Origin: Nectonema munidae
Taxonomy: Eukaryota > Nematomorpha > Nectonematoida > Nectonematidae
Assembly: GCA_030549495.1 (NCBI GenBank)
Contig: JAUIRK010000641.1
Span: 1-64,000, forward strand
Length of the DNA: 64,000 bases
Direction: 5' to 3'
Positions 13,006-25,608 of the stretch are shown here, one piece after another. The position numbers and the translations under genes are program-made. Numbering within the stretch: the stretch's first letter is position 1; the number at the start of each line of letters is the position of its first letter. The notes under the pieces are model-generated. The model was not told where the DNA came from and searched no databases. It saw nothing but the letters and a program-made list of their open reading frames with translations.

Positions 13006-13566
13006 TTAAAAAGAAATTACTGAATCGCTGATATTACGTTTCATTGATTCATTGGTAGAACAATTATATAACAAGAATCATTAAAAGCACAAACGTAAAT
13101 ATAATTAAAAGTAATTCGCTTGGAAAATGTTGACATTATGGCTAAGCTCCTGGCTGAATACGCGTCTGTTAGTTTTGCTAAAGGAACTCCTTAGCTTTGA
13201 ATCCACATTTTAATGCAAATTGCATGTTCTGTCTTCTAAGATAAATGTATACTAAAGTAAATTTAGTACTTACCTAATTTGCTATACATGAAAAAACTCT
13301 ATAGCCTCTCGCGGATTTAGACGGGGCGATCGACGGCCCTCTTCCTTTGCCGTTGTTTCAGCATATCAGTACATCACAATTCAATCAGAATTAGTTTGAT
13401 TTTGTGAAAGAACACTTGTATTCAGATCCGTGACATGATTTGAGTAAATGTTCCTTGGTATAATAGGAGTAATACTCATAAGTAATTCTCTAGGCATTCG
13501 TTCACAATGATTTTGCATATAAAAAATGGAGAAAAATTATTTTAGATTAATCCTCACGGGGTAAGT

Positions 13567-13645
13567 ATCTATCACTTAAAACTGTTGGATCTATCACTTA
13601 AAACTGTTGGATACAAAGTCAGCAAAAAGAAATTCAATGAAGCTC
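13567..13645 (+). repeat. Copy 2 of the duplicated segment, with a 22-bp internal tandem duplication
   Basis: The start of the unit (ATCTATCACTTAAAACTG) occurs twice in a row at 13567 and 13589. The open frame at 13585-13809 begins here and reads LSLKTVGYKVSKKKFNEA, then LRLRYSILN. I do not recognise the protein. Copy 1 carries an extra A in the same run and loses the frame. Confidence 0.7.
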
Positions 13646-14256
13646 AAGCAACAGATTTGCTCCGGCTGAGATATAGTATTTTAAATACTTTTTTATTTAA
13701 AAGAAAAAGATTTGATTTAAATGGTATTGTAATCAGAGACGAGTTGATAACTTGGGTAAATGCTTTCAAACTCTATTTTGGCTTTCCAAATTTTTTGTGT
13801 GTTTTTTGACATAAAATATTAAGGGACTCGATAAAATACTTTTTTTCCAACACAGAAAAGAAAGCAAATGACATAATGAAGGTAAATAAATAAGTAAAAT
13901 AATTAAAATTTAATTACGCTTAAATCTGAAGTGCCCTCCTTCTAAATGTCAAGTAATTGCTCCTAGAATTTAACTCCTGATTTGGTCTATGATGTCAATC
14001 ATCCTATCATCAGTGAAACAAAAATTTTACCTTAATCTGCAGTTGATAAGATTAGAAATCGAATAAATCAGTAATAATAGAAGCAATCATAATAAAAGAC
14101 TAAATCGTAAAAAAAATGCAGCTGTTTACAATAGCATTACTGAAGCCAGTGAAATTATAATCAATAAATTGATTTGATTCATTTGATGGATAAAATGTAT
14201 ACGTGTGTATGAGAGGAATATAACAAGTCCTACACAATGGACAGTACACCCTAACT

Positions 14257-14340
14257 CAGTGGTTCCCCAAACTGTTGATCATGACTCCTAAAATGGTCAC
14301 ACTTCTTTTTCGGGGAAGGGTCCAAGATTTTGAGAAAATT
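14257..14340 (+). mobile_element. hAT-type left end, partner not found
   Basis: CAGTGGTTCCCCAAACTG is the common start of hAT elements and MITEs. I found no matching right end, so the element is truncated or its right end has decayed. Confidence 0.45.
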
Positions 14341-15680
14341 TTTATCATGTTTAAAATAATTTTTTGTTTTCTTATATATTTAGGTTTTGCAACACACAAA
14401 CCACAGGCCCCTTCCATTTGAAATTTCCTTCGTCAGTCTCGAACTCTTCTGGGATAAAAAAAAATTAGAGATATTGTCATACCAATACTTATAAGATTAA
14501 TTTATTCCCTATGTACCATTAAATAAAAAAAAATTGATATCAAGATGGATTTGATATATATATGTAGTAGATAAAATATTTACATTATCGAGATTGAGAT
14601 CAATACGTGTATAAAACAAACAGTATGATGAAGCATCTGAAAACTGTTGTTACATGATGTAAAATATGTATTTTACTTTTGGCTTTCTTTAGATTTCAAT
14701 ATACTCATTCTTTTAGTTTGTTAATTGATACCGCGTTTCTTCCAAATCACCCTTCTCGTCGGTTTAGACATGTCAAAAAACAGACATACAAGGAAAGTTT
14801 TCTTAACTCGGGTTCTCATTTATCGTTAAAAATGTGGTGCAATTGCCGTAGTGCATCATCTGCAAGAAGACGATCGCTAACGAGAGTCTGAACCCTTTCT
14901 AGTAAGAGCATCCCCAAAAAATTCACCCGAATCGGCTAGTAATGATATGGACTACTTCAAAAGGAAAGAACTTCGGCTCAAATAATATCGAGATTGGATC
15001 ATGAAACATGAGTTTCCTTTCAAAACTGAAAAATCGTCGAGGCCTTTCACCAAATCTTCCTTTTAATTGTAAAGCTTGCCTTGGAATCACGATTTGTGAC
15101 TCTGCTCAAGTAACACTGCCTTATCAACCGTTATGCTCTTGCTTCCAAAACACTCCATACTGCTCTCAAAGTCACTTTGAGGCACTTAACACTATTTTGC
15201 GGACTATGTGGTTCTATGTGGTTCGTCAATTGTACCAAGACATGGATTCTGCACACAAAGACCTCTCCTTTCAGGCATCTGTTGGCTCTCAAGGTGTAAT
15301 TTTTTCGTTCTGGTGTTTGAGCTCCTTGATGAATTGCAGGTGTTTGGAGAGCGGAGCAGCTGTTAAAAACATTCATCTGTCATTTAAATGTAATCTTACC
15401 TACTTGGCAGATATTTTCTAAGTTTTAAATCGACTCAACCGGAAATAACAGAACCAAGATACAATTATAAACATCATAATGCACGCGGATGCAATCAGGG
15501 GCTCCCTCGATAAGCTTGCTCTTTGCGAAAGGAAATTTGAGAAGGGAAATGTAACTACTCCCTTACAACGTTTGATTGAGGTTGTTGGTGAAAAACCACT
15601 TGCAAAGGAGCTGCAACAACCGATCAAAGAACACTTATCAAGCCTCCAAGAAGAACCCTTTCTTATTTTCATGTGAAGGA
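14341..15680. other. GC-richer island with open frames, unassigned
   Basis: Frames at 14679-14891 and 15008-15421 (forward) and 15131-15376 and 15418-15672 (reverse) overlap each other, so at most one strand could code. None shows a domain I can name. The composition suggests older coding or exon-like sequence, either host or transposon. Confidence 0.25.
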
Positions 15681-15685
15681 TTTAA

Positions 15686-15815
15686 CCAATTTACAACCAA
15701 TGTTCCTATTTTGGAACATAAGTAATTTCATCTTCGTCTGCTTTTTTCAATGACTTTGAATATAAATCGTCTGCGTTTTTTTAGATATCGTCTGCTTTGC
15801 TTGGTCTTAAATGGG
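15686..15815 (+). mobile_element. piggyBac-type MITE with TTAA target duplication
   Basis: TTAA at 15682-15685 and 15816-15819 flank a 130-bp unit that starts CCAATTTACAACCAATG and ends TTGGTCTTAAATGGG. Inside are three repeats of the word CGTCTGC. The layout matches 39432-39558. TTAA duplication is the hallmark of piggyBac. Confidence 0.7.
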
Positions 15816-16740
15816 TTAAAGGAGAAAAATATTCAGAAATTCCTCTCTCATAGCCTTATCTCTTTGAAAAGGTTTTCGTGACTCTTCTAGCAATCAAATC
15901 CAAGGTCGGAAACATCTTAAACGCGAAAAAAGGCATGCGATATGTCTTGAGCCACACATATCTGGGAACGCATTTTTTACTAGCGCACACTTCGAGTGTC
16001 CATTAGAAAAATTTGTTTAGCAATGCAATATAAATGTATATATAATGTATCTAATTTAATTTGAAACCCGTGAGCGTTATTTGACTTTCATACCTCTGTA
16101 AATTATATTTAAATATGTGAGCACTACATTATTTCTTTGGTAAAAAAAATTTTGAACTTAAAAAAAGGTAACATTATCTTAAAGTATATAACAATCATTG
16201 TAAAAAGATAAAATATCCAAATGTTAAACTAAAACTTTACCTGTCACTTTTTTGAAAAAAGCTTCGCACATTGATAAATAAATTATAGTTTTATATTCTT
16301 TGAGGATATTCTAATTTTTCATATTTCATAGTATTTTACATTTATTTTGTATTTAAATTTGGTATAAGATGTATTTAATTTAGTATCGAGGCATATTCAG
16401 TTATTTCCGGTTAGTTTATTCTTTTTTATTAACATCAATAGTAAATTGCATATACTTCCTCGCAATGCAGCCTTTCTACATTGATGCTTGAATTATTATC
16501 TGAACAATATGTGCAATGCAATTTTAAGAAGATTAGTGCATCTGGAAGGTATTATCTGGAAGATGTCTCTTTCACAACTGCTAATCACTGTCATTACAGT
16601 GAAGAAAAAAGTTTTCTTTTTGTCGTTCTTCCGCAACAATCAATGTTTATCATGGAAACGACATAACATTATTTATGTCAACACATTTTCTGTCAGTACA
16701 AAATCGGTTTTCGCTCACTGGCTCTTGCATTCATTTACTC

Positions 16741-17560
16741 CAGGGGTGTCGAAACTACGGTCCGCGGGTCAACTGCGGTCTACGAATCAATATTGAATGA
16801 CCTGCGGAAGTATTTTAAAAAATATTAGAATATGGCACGCAGATAAAACTTAGCCTTAAGTAGTATAAATATACATCTTTGGAAATTTCCTTGAAAAATA
16901 AAGTTGTTTTTTTGAATAGAAATTTATTATTATTCGTTTTAAGATTAACTTCTCTATTTATTAGAAAGTCATCTGAATAAATTTGCAATTTTCATTTGTT
17001 TATCAATTTATCTTAAATGGGTGATAACATCAAAATATCTGTTTTAAAAAATAATTTTTAAATTATTAATTTTTCCAAGTTTTTAAGCATATCGTTTCAT
17101 TGCAAATCAAAATGCTACAAACAAAACAACACAAGATTGAAGTTGAATGCAGAAAGTTTCAAGCACTCTGGCCACGGGAATACATTTTATGGAAGTTGAT
17201 GGAAAGTGTATGTGTTCAATTTGTAATGAAACTGTCGCAGTGATGAAAAAATACAATGTACGAAGACATTATGAGTCTAAACATCAGAGTTAAGTGTTTT
17301 ACGCTTAGATCGACCGAGAACGTAATTCTCACACAATTCAGGAGCATTCTAGACGACACCGCATTTAATCGAGGTGTATTAAAGTAAGCCAGCAGTTCAT
17401 TACAGATACTATAAAGCAAAAGCAAATATTTGAAAAAAAATCCACCCCCGCTATCTTTGAATCCGCAGAATGATCAAGGATTTGTTTGTTCGATTTATTT
17501 GGAGGTGAAAGTTTCACCCTGTATTTTGGTTTAGATTTTTATTGCTCAATCTCTTTGATG
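16741..17560 (+). mobile_element. hAT transposon remnant with BED zinc finger
   Basis: The left terminus is CAGGGGTGTCGAAACTACGG. At 17109-17290 two frames encode KIEVECRKFQALWPREYI and VDGKCMCSICNETVAVMKKYNVRRHYESKH. The latter is a BED-type finger (C-x2-C ... H-x4-H) of the hAT group related to GTF2IRD2/ZBED-like transposases. A single frame change lies between them near 17190. Weak continuing similarity (FITDTIKQKQIFEKK, then TPAIFESAE) runs to about 17470. The catalytic and dimerisation regions are missing or unrecognisable, and no right terminus was found. Confidence 0.65.
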
Positions 17561-19980
17561 AAAAGTTGTATTTATTGAAGGTGGTACCATATGGAAATTT
17601 CGAAATAATACCACTTTAGTCCTACCGGAAAATTTTCGGCCATGTTCCATAATCTCATCATAAATATAATAATTTTTTCATTTTATTTTTAGTTTTTTGC
17701 TAATATTTTTTGTTACAGTTTATATTATATACAGGCTTTAATATAGTTATGTAATTACATCATCAAATTAGCATTAGTTATGGCAAGGAAAACTAACTAA
17801 CTGACTAATTAACCAAATAATTAATTTTAAAATTATTAATGTCAAATTATATTAAGACGATAAAAAATATAGAACCCTTTGGTAATTAAAATGCACTGGG
17901 TTATTTGAAAATAGCCACATATTATTTTTCTCTTTGATTACTTATATTTTATATAAAATAAAATGTATTTCTTTTTTTAAAGGTGGTGAATGTCCGTGGA
18001 ATTAATTCCCGGAAAGTGATGCGATAATGAGGAATTCGCTCTGGTTGTAAATGGCGCAGAGATAAATGTCCATTCACCATTGAAGGTGTTCAAAGCAACT
18101 GAATGCGTTTAGAAGTACAAATGGTAATATTATTGAATATACATATATCATTGTAAGAAAACGATACAATTTACGTGATAAAAATAAAGAAACGATACGA
18201 ACAAATCTTTAAAAACTTGGTAGTTTACTTAAGCAATATATTTTAGGAAATAATAGAAGTAAAAAAATAAATCATTTAACTTTGGAAATCTATAGGTATT
18301 TGAAACTCTGAAAGATTATATCTAAAATCTAAACTATAAAATTCAAAACTAAATATCTCTGAAAATTTTTTTAATAGATGAAGAAAAATTGGCACGGCCT
18401 GAATTATGCTGCCATGTATCATCAGCACCTCTGCCTCCACCACCTCTATGGTGCATTATTCGTATAGAAACACTTATGTAATTCAAGAAAACAAAAACTT
18501 CAACTTCCTCACGCTTCCAAATATACTACGACAATATTATAGATTTAGAGTATCTCTGACCATTCAATGAAATTTCTTTTATGTGATTTTTTGCAAGATG
18601 CAAGTTATACAAAACCTCTCTTATCATCTTTTATGAGTAGCAATATTAAAGTTAAGAAACTCATTAAAATGTTTAAATGGTATAGCTTTTCAATTTTCAA
18701 ACACTTCACAACTTATTGTTGTAACATGCTTAATAGATTTTAGCTAACATGATATTTCAACAATTGGAAGATGTGCTTAAAATTAAACTCTATACCTTGT
18801 GAAAGCACATAATGATTCAAAAAAAAACGCCACGTCACGTTTTGGTATTTCCCTAGCCTCTTAAGCATATGCAATAGCGATTTTAACATTAAATATCTGT
18901 TACGTTAAAGAAAGCAGCGTATTGAATACTTAATCAAACATAATATCCGTTTATCAATTCATCTGTTCAGTGTTCACCATTCACAAAACACAGTAAGCGA
19001 TTAATAATTGGGATTTATGGTAGGTGGACATAATAGTTGGTAAATTTTTAAAAAAAATTTCATTGCTACATATATAAGCATGATTATATGTAGGCAAGAC
19101 GTAGCAAAAGGTTTTTTAGGGTTTGATAGCACTCAAATGGTTAAAAAAACTTCCCCAGATATATTTTTCAGAAAATCTAGCATAATATATGTAAAAAACA
19201 TATGTGAAATAAAGTGAAAAAATTAGATATACAACATAACACCATCACTATAAGGAAGCTTAAACTCAAATTAAAATGAATACATTCACTAATAATTCAG
19301 TACGTGACCAACAGGCATTTGACTGAGGGGCATTTGGCCAAAGGTTAATTTAGCCGGATGGACAATACAATTTAACAATTTTTGTATACGTTGGTTTACT
19401 TCCAGTAAGTTTGCAAGCTTGTGCTCTATACAAATCTGGAGCGTAATTTTTGTTTTCTTTTATTATTATTAGCTTCTATACACAAATTATGTGATGATGT
19501 TCGGGTACCAATTCACTAATACATTGTAGGTGGGCGATGGAGATCTTTTCTTTTGAAAAGTGGGCGATACCGATAAAAGGGTTTGGGAGAACGTGGTTTA
19601 AGTGAACTGAAGCAAAAATGTTAAGAATGTATGTATGTATGTGCAAACATTTATATTGTTTTTTTTTTGAATAAAAGGCTCAGAGCGATACCGATTCATT
19701 GGATGCGGCTTGTGTGCATCTGCATTGGTAAGTGAGGGAGTATAGTGAGTGAGGTTCACTCTTCACTTAGATGCGAAAAGGTTTTGGGTTCGATCTAGCA
19801 TCAAACCTTCTTTGCTCATAGTTCGACACAAGAGGATGAAAACCCACTTCCACCAAAATCAAAGTTCGACACACACTTTTGGATGAAAACGCAAAAATAC
19901 CTTTACCTATTAGATCCATTACAAATATATGGGTCAGGTCAAACTATCAGAATGCATATTACTGCTTCAGCACACGTATA
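17561..19980. other. AT-rich intergenic stretch
   Basis: No gene. At 19313-19372 there is a motif cluster (GGCATTTGACTGAGGGGCA, then TTTGGCC and TTTAGCCGGATGGAC) of the dispersed GGACATTTGGCC type. At 19700-19800 a weak tRNA-like patch with GGGTTCGATC could be a SINE relic. Confidence 0.45.
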
Positions 19981-20000
19981 CACGAGACAGTAAAACTGTG

Positions 20001-20236
20001 AAACCAGGAATTTTATGGAATACGTAAAACATTCAGAAGATTACTGTTCAACTTGATTAAATTCGTCAAAATCATAAATTCATAAAAATCCCTATAGATT
20101 TAATGAAATTCCTACGGATTTCAAGAAATATAACTAGAGTGTCATGTCACTAATTACATAAAATTCCTAAGTTTAACAGTGATTTCACTAATTCTTATAA
20201 AATTTTCAGGGATTTCATAGAATTCTTGATTCTACA
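20001..20236. repeat. Possible small inverted-repeat element
   Basis: The left end GAAACCAGGAATTTTATGG and the right end (reverse strand) GAATCAAGAATTCTATG pair with several mismatches. The interior is rich in AATTCCTA and GGATTT words. No target duplication was seen. Confidence 0.35.
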
Positions 20237-20245
20237 ATCGTAAAA

Positions 20246-21090
20246 CGCCCCCCTTGACTAAAAATTTAATTATACAAAATTGGCCGAATCATATCCCTTC
20301 AAATTTTGTAACTTTTCCTAAAATCGCTAGCTGCATCTTTTGATATGATATTCATGGTAGTTGAATGACCCTTTCAAGTCCAAAACTGTCAATCAAAATC
20401 AAAAATTAAAATTTTTCATCAAAATTTTGACATTATCTGTAGTTAATCTTATAACTTATGGTCTATATTATATATTAGCTTGAAAATTTATAATTATATA
20501 CAGTTTTGAACGCATAACACTTTATATATTTAATTTTTTCAATAATCATGGCTACTTTTTGAAAATGTCAATCAAAATTTTGAATCAGAAATATATCTAA
20601 TAAAATATTCCTTCAAATTTTACATAAAATATATGTTTTTATACTAAATCGGCCATGCTGGTTTCATTTCTGGACTCATTTTTTCATTTAGGATTTGAAA
20701 ATACCTATAAGTGTTAATCAAATCTGCGGTTTACTTCTAAAAATTGTCTATAAAAACATTACTTCAAATTTTACATAAAATATATGTGTTATACTAAATC
20801 GGCCATGCTGGTTTCATTTCAAAACGAAAAAGCCTAAGATCATCAAGAAGATTTTTTAATCAGAATTCTTTGAGAAAAAATCTGTTAAAATAAATCTTTA
20901 AAAAAGTTTTTTCAAACACACATTGAAGAAAATACATTTCTAATGAAAAAAGAGCTAAAAATTTTAATTTTGACATGGGCTGTCGTCATATTTAAAATTT
21001 TTTGTCAGGTTTGACTGATTTTCATAAAAAAAAAAAAGGAATATCACCAGTAAAGACCGCCTACATTAAAATGGGTATGTGTATAAAAAA
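20246..21090 (+). repeat. Long inverted-repeat (foldback-like) element, copy 1
   Basis: 20246-20825 matches the reverse complement of 63290-63941 across about 600 bases, with shared blocks such as AGCTGCATCTTTTGATA, GTCAATCAAAATTTTGA and TGCGGTTTACTTCTAAAA. 20980-21090 instead resembles 63184-63290 in the same orientation. That order fits an element with long inverted arms, here cut short by the Merlin end at 21096. No protein is encoded in these arms. Confidence 0.7.
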
Positions 21091-21095
21091 ACTTT

Positions 21096-21410
21096 GGATC
21101 TTTTCGTTTAGACGGCCACATCAAGTAGTCAGCATTTCGTCTGCCTTTTATAGTTACATATTTTTATAGTTATTTATTTAATGTTTACTAAAAACCTACC
21201 CTTTTACGAACTGGCTGCAAAAGTGAGCACTGAAGAAAAAGCTATTCGTTACTTACAAGATAAGGGAGTGTTACATCTGGAGAGACTGCCTGCAAATCGG
21301 CATAAGCACGGTGGAGATGCAATAAAAGGTTGTGCAGAAGTAAGTTGGGACTGAGACGCGATACGTGGTTCGAAGGTACTCGTTTACCTTTTAAAACGAG
21401 TGTTTATTTT
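21096..21410 (+). mobile_element. Merlin (IS1016/ISXO2-like) transposon 5' part
   Basis: The terminus GGATCTTTTCGTTTAGACG is almost identical to that of the 206-bp MITE at 28920-29125. An ATG at 21181 opens a frame reading FYELAAKVSTEEKAIRYLQ, then DKGVLHLERL. After a frame change near 21335 it continues LGLRRDTWFEGTRLPFKT. The N-terminal 'one helix, then T-W-F-E-x-x-(R/K)-L-P' order is characteristic of Merlin/ISXO2-type transposases. The catalytic part is absent: at about 21415 the sequence switches to piggyBac homology. The match is from memory of the family. Confidence 0.6.
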
Positions 21411-22883
21411 AACCAAAAAAAAGAGGTACCGAGTGGGAAGATGATTCAAATGTGTGGAGTTGCCTTAATAATATACCATGGCTTACGAAACCATGCAAAA
21501 ATAGACTTCTTTCTCGAAATTTTATTCGCTCCGAACCTGGTGCTCAAGTAAATCCTTCGACTGAATTGGAAAGTTTCAAATTATTTTTTTCGAAAAATAT
21601 CAAACATCTCTTTCTAGAATACACAAATATGAAGGCAAGAAGAAAAAATATAAAAAATTTTGAGACAAACAAATTTGATGCTGGAATTTGAGTTATTCTT
21701 CGAGATGGAGACATATACGAATACTTTTGCTTCTGTTTCTTCTATGAAAAAAGCGACTAAAAACTTTTTTACCTTATATAGCTTTACCTAAAAATCGCCT
21801 GAAGTAACTGTTCGTGTGTATATCTCTAGAATCTAGATGATAAAAAGGATAGGGAAAGAAGACAAATTTCAGATAAGCTAGCTGTTGTAAGGATATGTTT
21901 GATAAAAATCTGAGTCTTTTCTATGAGCCAAGCATAAATCCTACAATTGATGAACAACTGTGTTCTTATCGGGGATATGTTCCAGGAGGATGTTACATGC
22001 CTAACAAACCTGCAAGATACGGTGTAAAAATAAATTTGTAATAGTGAAAATAGTTTTATATTACGTTCTTTTATCTATGGGGTAAAGAAGAAAGACGAAA
22101 AATAGGTATAGCTGAAAAGGTAGTTCTATTTTTTTACAAATAGAAATATTTACGTTGAACTTTACCTCTTATAATTTGAAAACTAAACTATTATCTAATG
22201 GCTTGGCTATGGCCGGCACTGTAGGTCTGTATAGAAGAGATGTAACACCTAAGTTGAGGGAAATTATTTCTAGGGAGCTTTAGAGTACACTTTTTTATTC
22301 GTTCATAAATACAAAATTTGTTTAGCATCTTATAGCACTGATTGTAAACGGAAACCGTTAGGATAAAACACGAGAAATCAACTTGGAGTACAATAAAATA
22401 AAGGTGGTGTAGATCAATGGTTCTCAACTTTTTTTCTACCACGGCCCCCTTTTTGCCTAAATATTATTGTATGCTTCCATAAAGTTTTTTTATTTTTCTA
22501 TTTTTTAGAGGTCAAAAACGAAAATTCGGAACTTTTTCATGAAGTTATTCATTCAAACAACTTAACATAAAAGCAAAAAAAACTGTAAAATTCTTTCAAA
22601 AATTATAGTGCCTCTAAATTATAACTTTTTTTCACAATAGTTTTGAATTAAAGTTGCTTTCCAATTGAGTCTTTTTTACCTAATATTAACGGTCTAAACC
22701 TAGTAGATGGGGAAACAAAACTATAAAATTTTATGAAAATAGTATTTTTATATAAAGTTTCAAGATATAGTTACTAAAATAGTTTTTGTATCATATGTAT
22801 ATAATAAAGAAAAATCGACAAAGCTTTGGGTAATTTTATAAATAATTTAAGCATCCATCTATATCAATCCAAACTTATATTAT

Positions 22884-25317
22884 ATGGAGGAGGCTTTATC
22901 ATTGAACAGTGGCCTTGAAATGAATATCTTTGTAGGTGATTACAATATTGATATATCTATTGAGAAAAATGTTAGCCTAAATTTTATCAATATTATTAAT
23001 TCTAATGGGTACAAACTCTGCATCAATGTTCCTACAAGACCCTCCTCTGGATCAATTATTGATAATTTCATCGTTCCTCAGTCAGTCTTTGAATTTCAAT
23101 CAGCCATATTTGAATCCCTGATTTCTGACCATTTTCCTATCTTGTTGTCTCTTAACTTCAATATCCAACGTGTAGCTGTACACAACAAAAAGCCCTTAAT
23201 ATTTGATGAAAACTGCTATATTAAAAAGTTCATGAGGTATGATTGGAGTTTTCTCAGCACTACTACTTCACCAGAAGATACTATGAAAAATGTTGGACAT
23301 GCATTATCACACTTAGTCTCTACTTCGAATAAAGATCTAGTTCCGCCAATGCAAAAAATACAAAGTAAAGCACAAACCTTGGATGTCAAGTGAAGTATTA
23401 ACCTTGATTAAAAAACGAGATGAGCTACATAAAAAAATAAAATTTCACCAAAAATCTATTTCTCCTTGGTTCCTTCAAGAGAATACGTCAAATATCAAAA
23501 ATAAAGTAATTTACTTGAAGAAAATTCATTACCAAAAGTTTTTTGAAGAAAATACCTCCTCAAAAGAAGTTTGGACTAAGATTAAGAGTGTAATAAAGCC
23601 TTCTAGTAATTTAGAAACGTGTATCATAATAGATGGAAAAACTGTTGTTGATGAGAACTTTGTCGCGAATGAAATGAACAAGATTTTTATTCAGTCTCCG
23701 ATTGATGATTCAAAAGCTGTTTATGAAAATAGTAAAATTGGGTATAAACCGACTTTCAGTCTGAAAATGATCGATTCAAAAGATGTGTTGCAAGCAATAG
23801 AAAGTATGAAGAACAGCAAGTCTAAAGATGCTTATGGCTTAAGTATACATCATTTGAGACTGGTTTCTTTTGAAATTTCTGATATTCTTGCTCACTGTTT
23901 CAATATTTGTTTGAAATGCTCATGTTTTCCTTCTGTATTAAAGCTGAATCGAGTTGTTCCAGTTGCAAAAAAGACAGTGTTCATGATATTTCAAATTACA
24001 GGCCCATTTCCATTGTTCCGATCATCGCTAAAGTTTTTGAAAGATTGATATTTTCTCAAGTCTCTTTTTTTTGAAGACAATAAATTGTTGTCACGATTCC
24101 AATTTGGTTTTCGTAGAGGATCTTCAACAGAGTTGCTCCAAAGCTGTTTTCTTGATAAGGTTGTGTCTTATCTTGAAAATAAAAGTGACGTTGGTGTCAT
24201 TTGTCTTGACCTTTCAAAGGCATTTGATAGTGTATCTCACAGACTTCTACTAAAAAAACTCTCGAGTTATGGTTTTCTTGGTAATGCCTTAGATTTCCTT
24301 GCATCATATTTGTTTGGTAGAAAACAATTTGTTAACTTTAAAAAAGCTAATTCTACTATTCGTGAAACCTTTAGAGGAGTTCCTCAAGGATCGATACTGG
24401 GGCCCACGATCTTCGCCATTTACATGAATGACTTTTTCGAATGTATTCCTTTTTTTGATGTCTTCATGTACGCTGATGATATCACACTTCTCTTCCCTTA
24501 CTCTTTTGATAATAGTATTCTTTTTAATCATTGCTTCTCCAAAGTAAAGAACTGGTGCCTGGATAACTATCTCTCAATAAATAATTCAAAAACGAAAGCA
24601 ATGATAATTTCCAAAAAGTCTCACGTTGATCCTAAATTGTTTTACAAAGAAAATCTGCAAGTCTTTTCAGAAGTTAATCTTCTTGGATTGATAATAGATA
24701 AAAAATTGACCTTTCACCAACACGTTGACTCACTTTCTTTGAAACTTGGTAAAGTGGTTGGAATCCTCAAGCACACACAAAGACTCTTTCCAATAAATAT
24801 TATGTTAATTCTCCTTAAAACACTCTTTCTCCCTCATCTTTGTTATAGTTTAATTAACTTTGGACACTGCAATTTGAAACCCCTAGAAGTCTTATACAAG
24901 AAAGCCTTAAGAGTCGTCTCAAAATCAAAAAAATGTTCTCACACTAATAAGCTTTTTATGGAATGCAACCTCCTCAAATTAGAAGATATATATTATCAAA
25001 AAATTGGAATGTTTTTATTATCCAACCTCAACTCCTCTCATAAGCATTTTGAAAATCTTATAACTTATGCAACAAAGGCAGAATACAATTTGAGAAATCA
25101 TCTTAATCTCGTTAAACCTCATTTTAGACTCCATTGTTCAAACTTGTCAATGAGACATAAAGTCATAGTTTTTTATGAAAAATACAGATTTTTGTTGGGA
25201 GAAAGTGGCTCGTCAACTGAAAGATTCAAAAAGATTTTCAACTCTTACATTTCCTCTCAATATTCTCAACTTCCTCCATGTTCTGATATGAACTGTTTCA
25301 TTTGCTCTGATCCATGA
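22884..25317 (+). pseudogene. LINE ORF2: endonuclease end plus reverse transcriptase
   Basis: The frame at 22884-23393 has the end of an AP-endonuclease (VGDYNID with its Asp/Asn pair, then SDHFPIL with the catalytic Asp-His). 23383-24048 continues from PWMSSEVLTLIKKRDELHKK into the fingers (SKSKDAYGLSIHHL). 24085-25317 holds RT motifs: LSRFQFGFRRGSS, then ICLDLSKAFDSVSH (first catalytic Asp), RGVPQGSILGP, MYADDITLL (catalytic pair) and LLGLIIDKKLTFHQHVD. Three frame changes are evident: at about 23385, about 23975 and in a T-run near 24070. The C-terminus ends in a Cys-poor MNCFICSDP tail. Clade among CR1, L2 and Jockey was not determined. Confidence 0.85.
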
Positions 25318-25576
25318 TAAGAGTTTCTCGTTTTCTTTGACTTCTTTTTTGCAGTGTGTATCCTTCAGCGGTTTCTATAAACCTTTGGATTTACACATAT
25401 TTTTTATTCCACATTTGCTTATTTTCTCATTTGCTTTCATATCGTATTCCAAAATAACTGTTAAATATAAAGATTATTATTTATTAATGTAATTTTGTTT
25501 TCCACAATATATATTCGCTATATATGTCTCAGTTTCCCTATTTTATTTTAACTTTTTCTTTTCATTTTCAAAATAA

Positions 25577-25608
25577 ATCTTATCTTATCTTATCTTATCT
25601 TATCTTAT
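25577..25608 (+). repeat. TTATC microsatellite tail of the LINE
   Basis: Six TCTTA/TTATC units directly follow AATAAA-like sequence, as expected of a LINE 3' tail. Confidence 0.85.

Larger units (their letters stand above)
22850..25608 (+). mobile_element. Non-LTR retrotransposon (CR1/Jockey-like LINE), 5'-truncated
   Basis: The copy lacks the 5' end: only the last part of the endonuclease remains (VGDYNIDIS, then SDHFPILLSLNF). It is followed by linker and reverse transcriptase, and ends in a TTATC microsatellite at about 25577-25608. The whole copy lies inside the hAT-type element. No clear target duplication was seen, which is common for 5'-truncated LINEs. The few frame breaks suggest moderate age. 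Confidence 0.85.

Noticed and set aside
19700-19800. tRNA or SINE candidate with GGGTTCGATC
   Set aside because: No convincing A box or cloverleaf pairing; mentioned only as a possible relic.
24304-24531. Reverse frame inside the LINE
   Set aside because: Shadow of the reverse-transcriptase frame.
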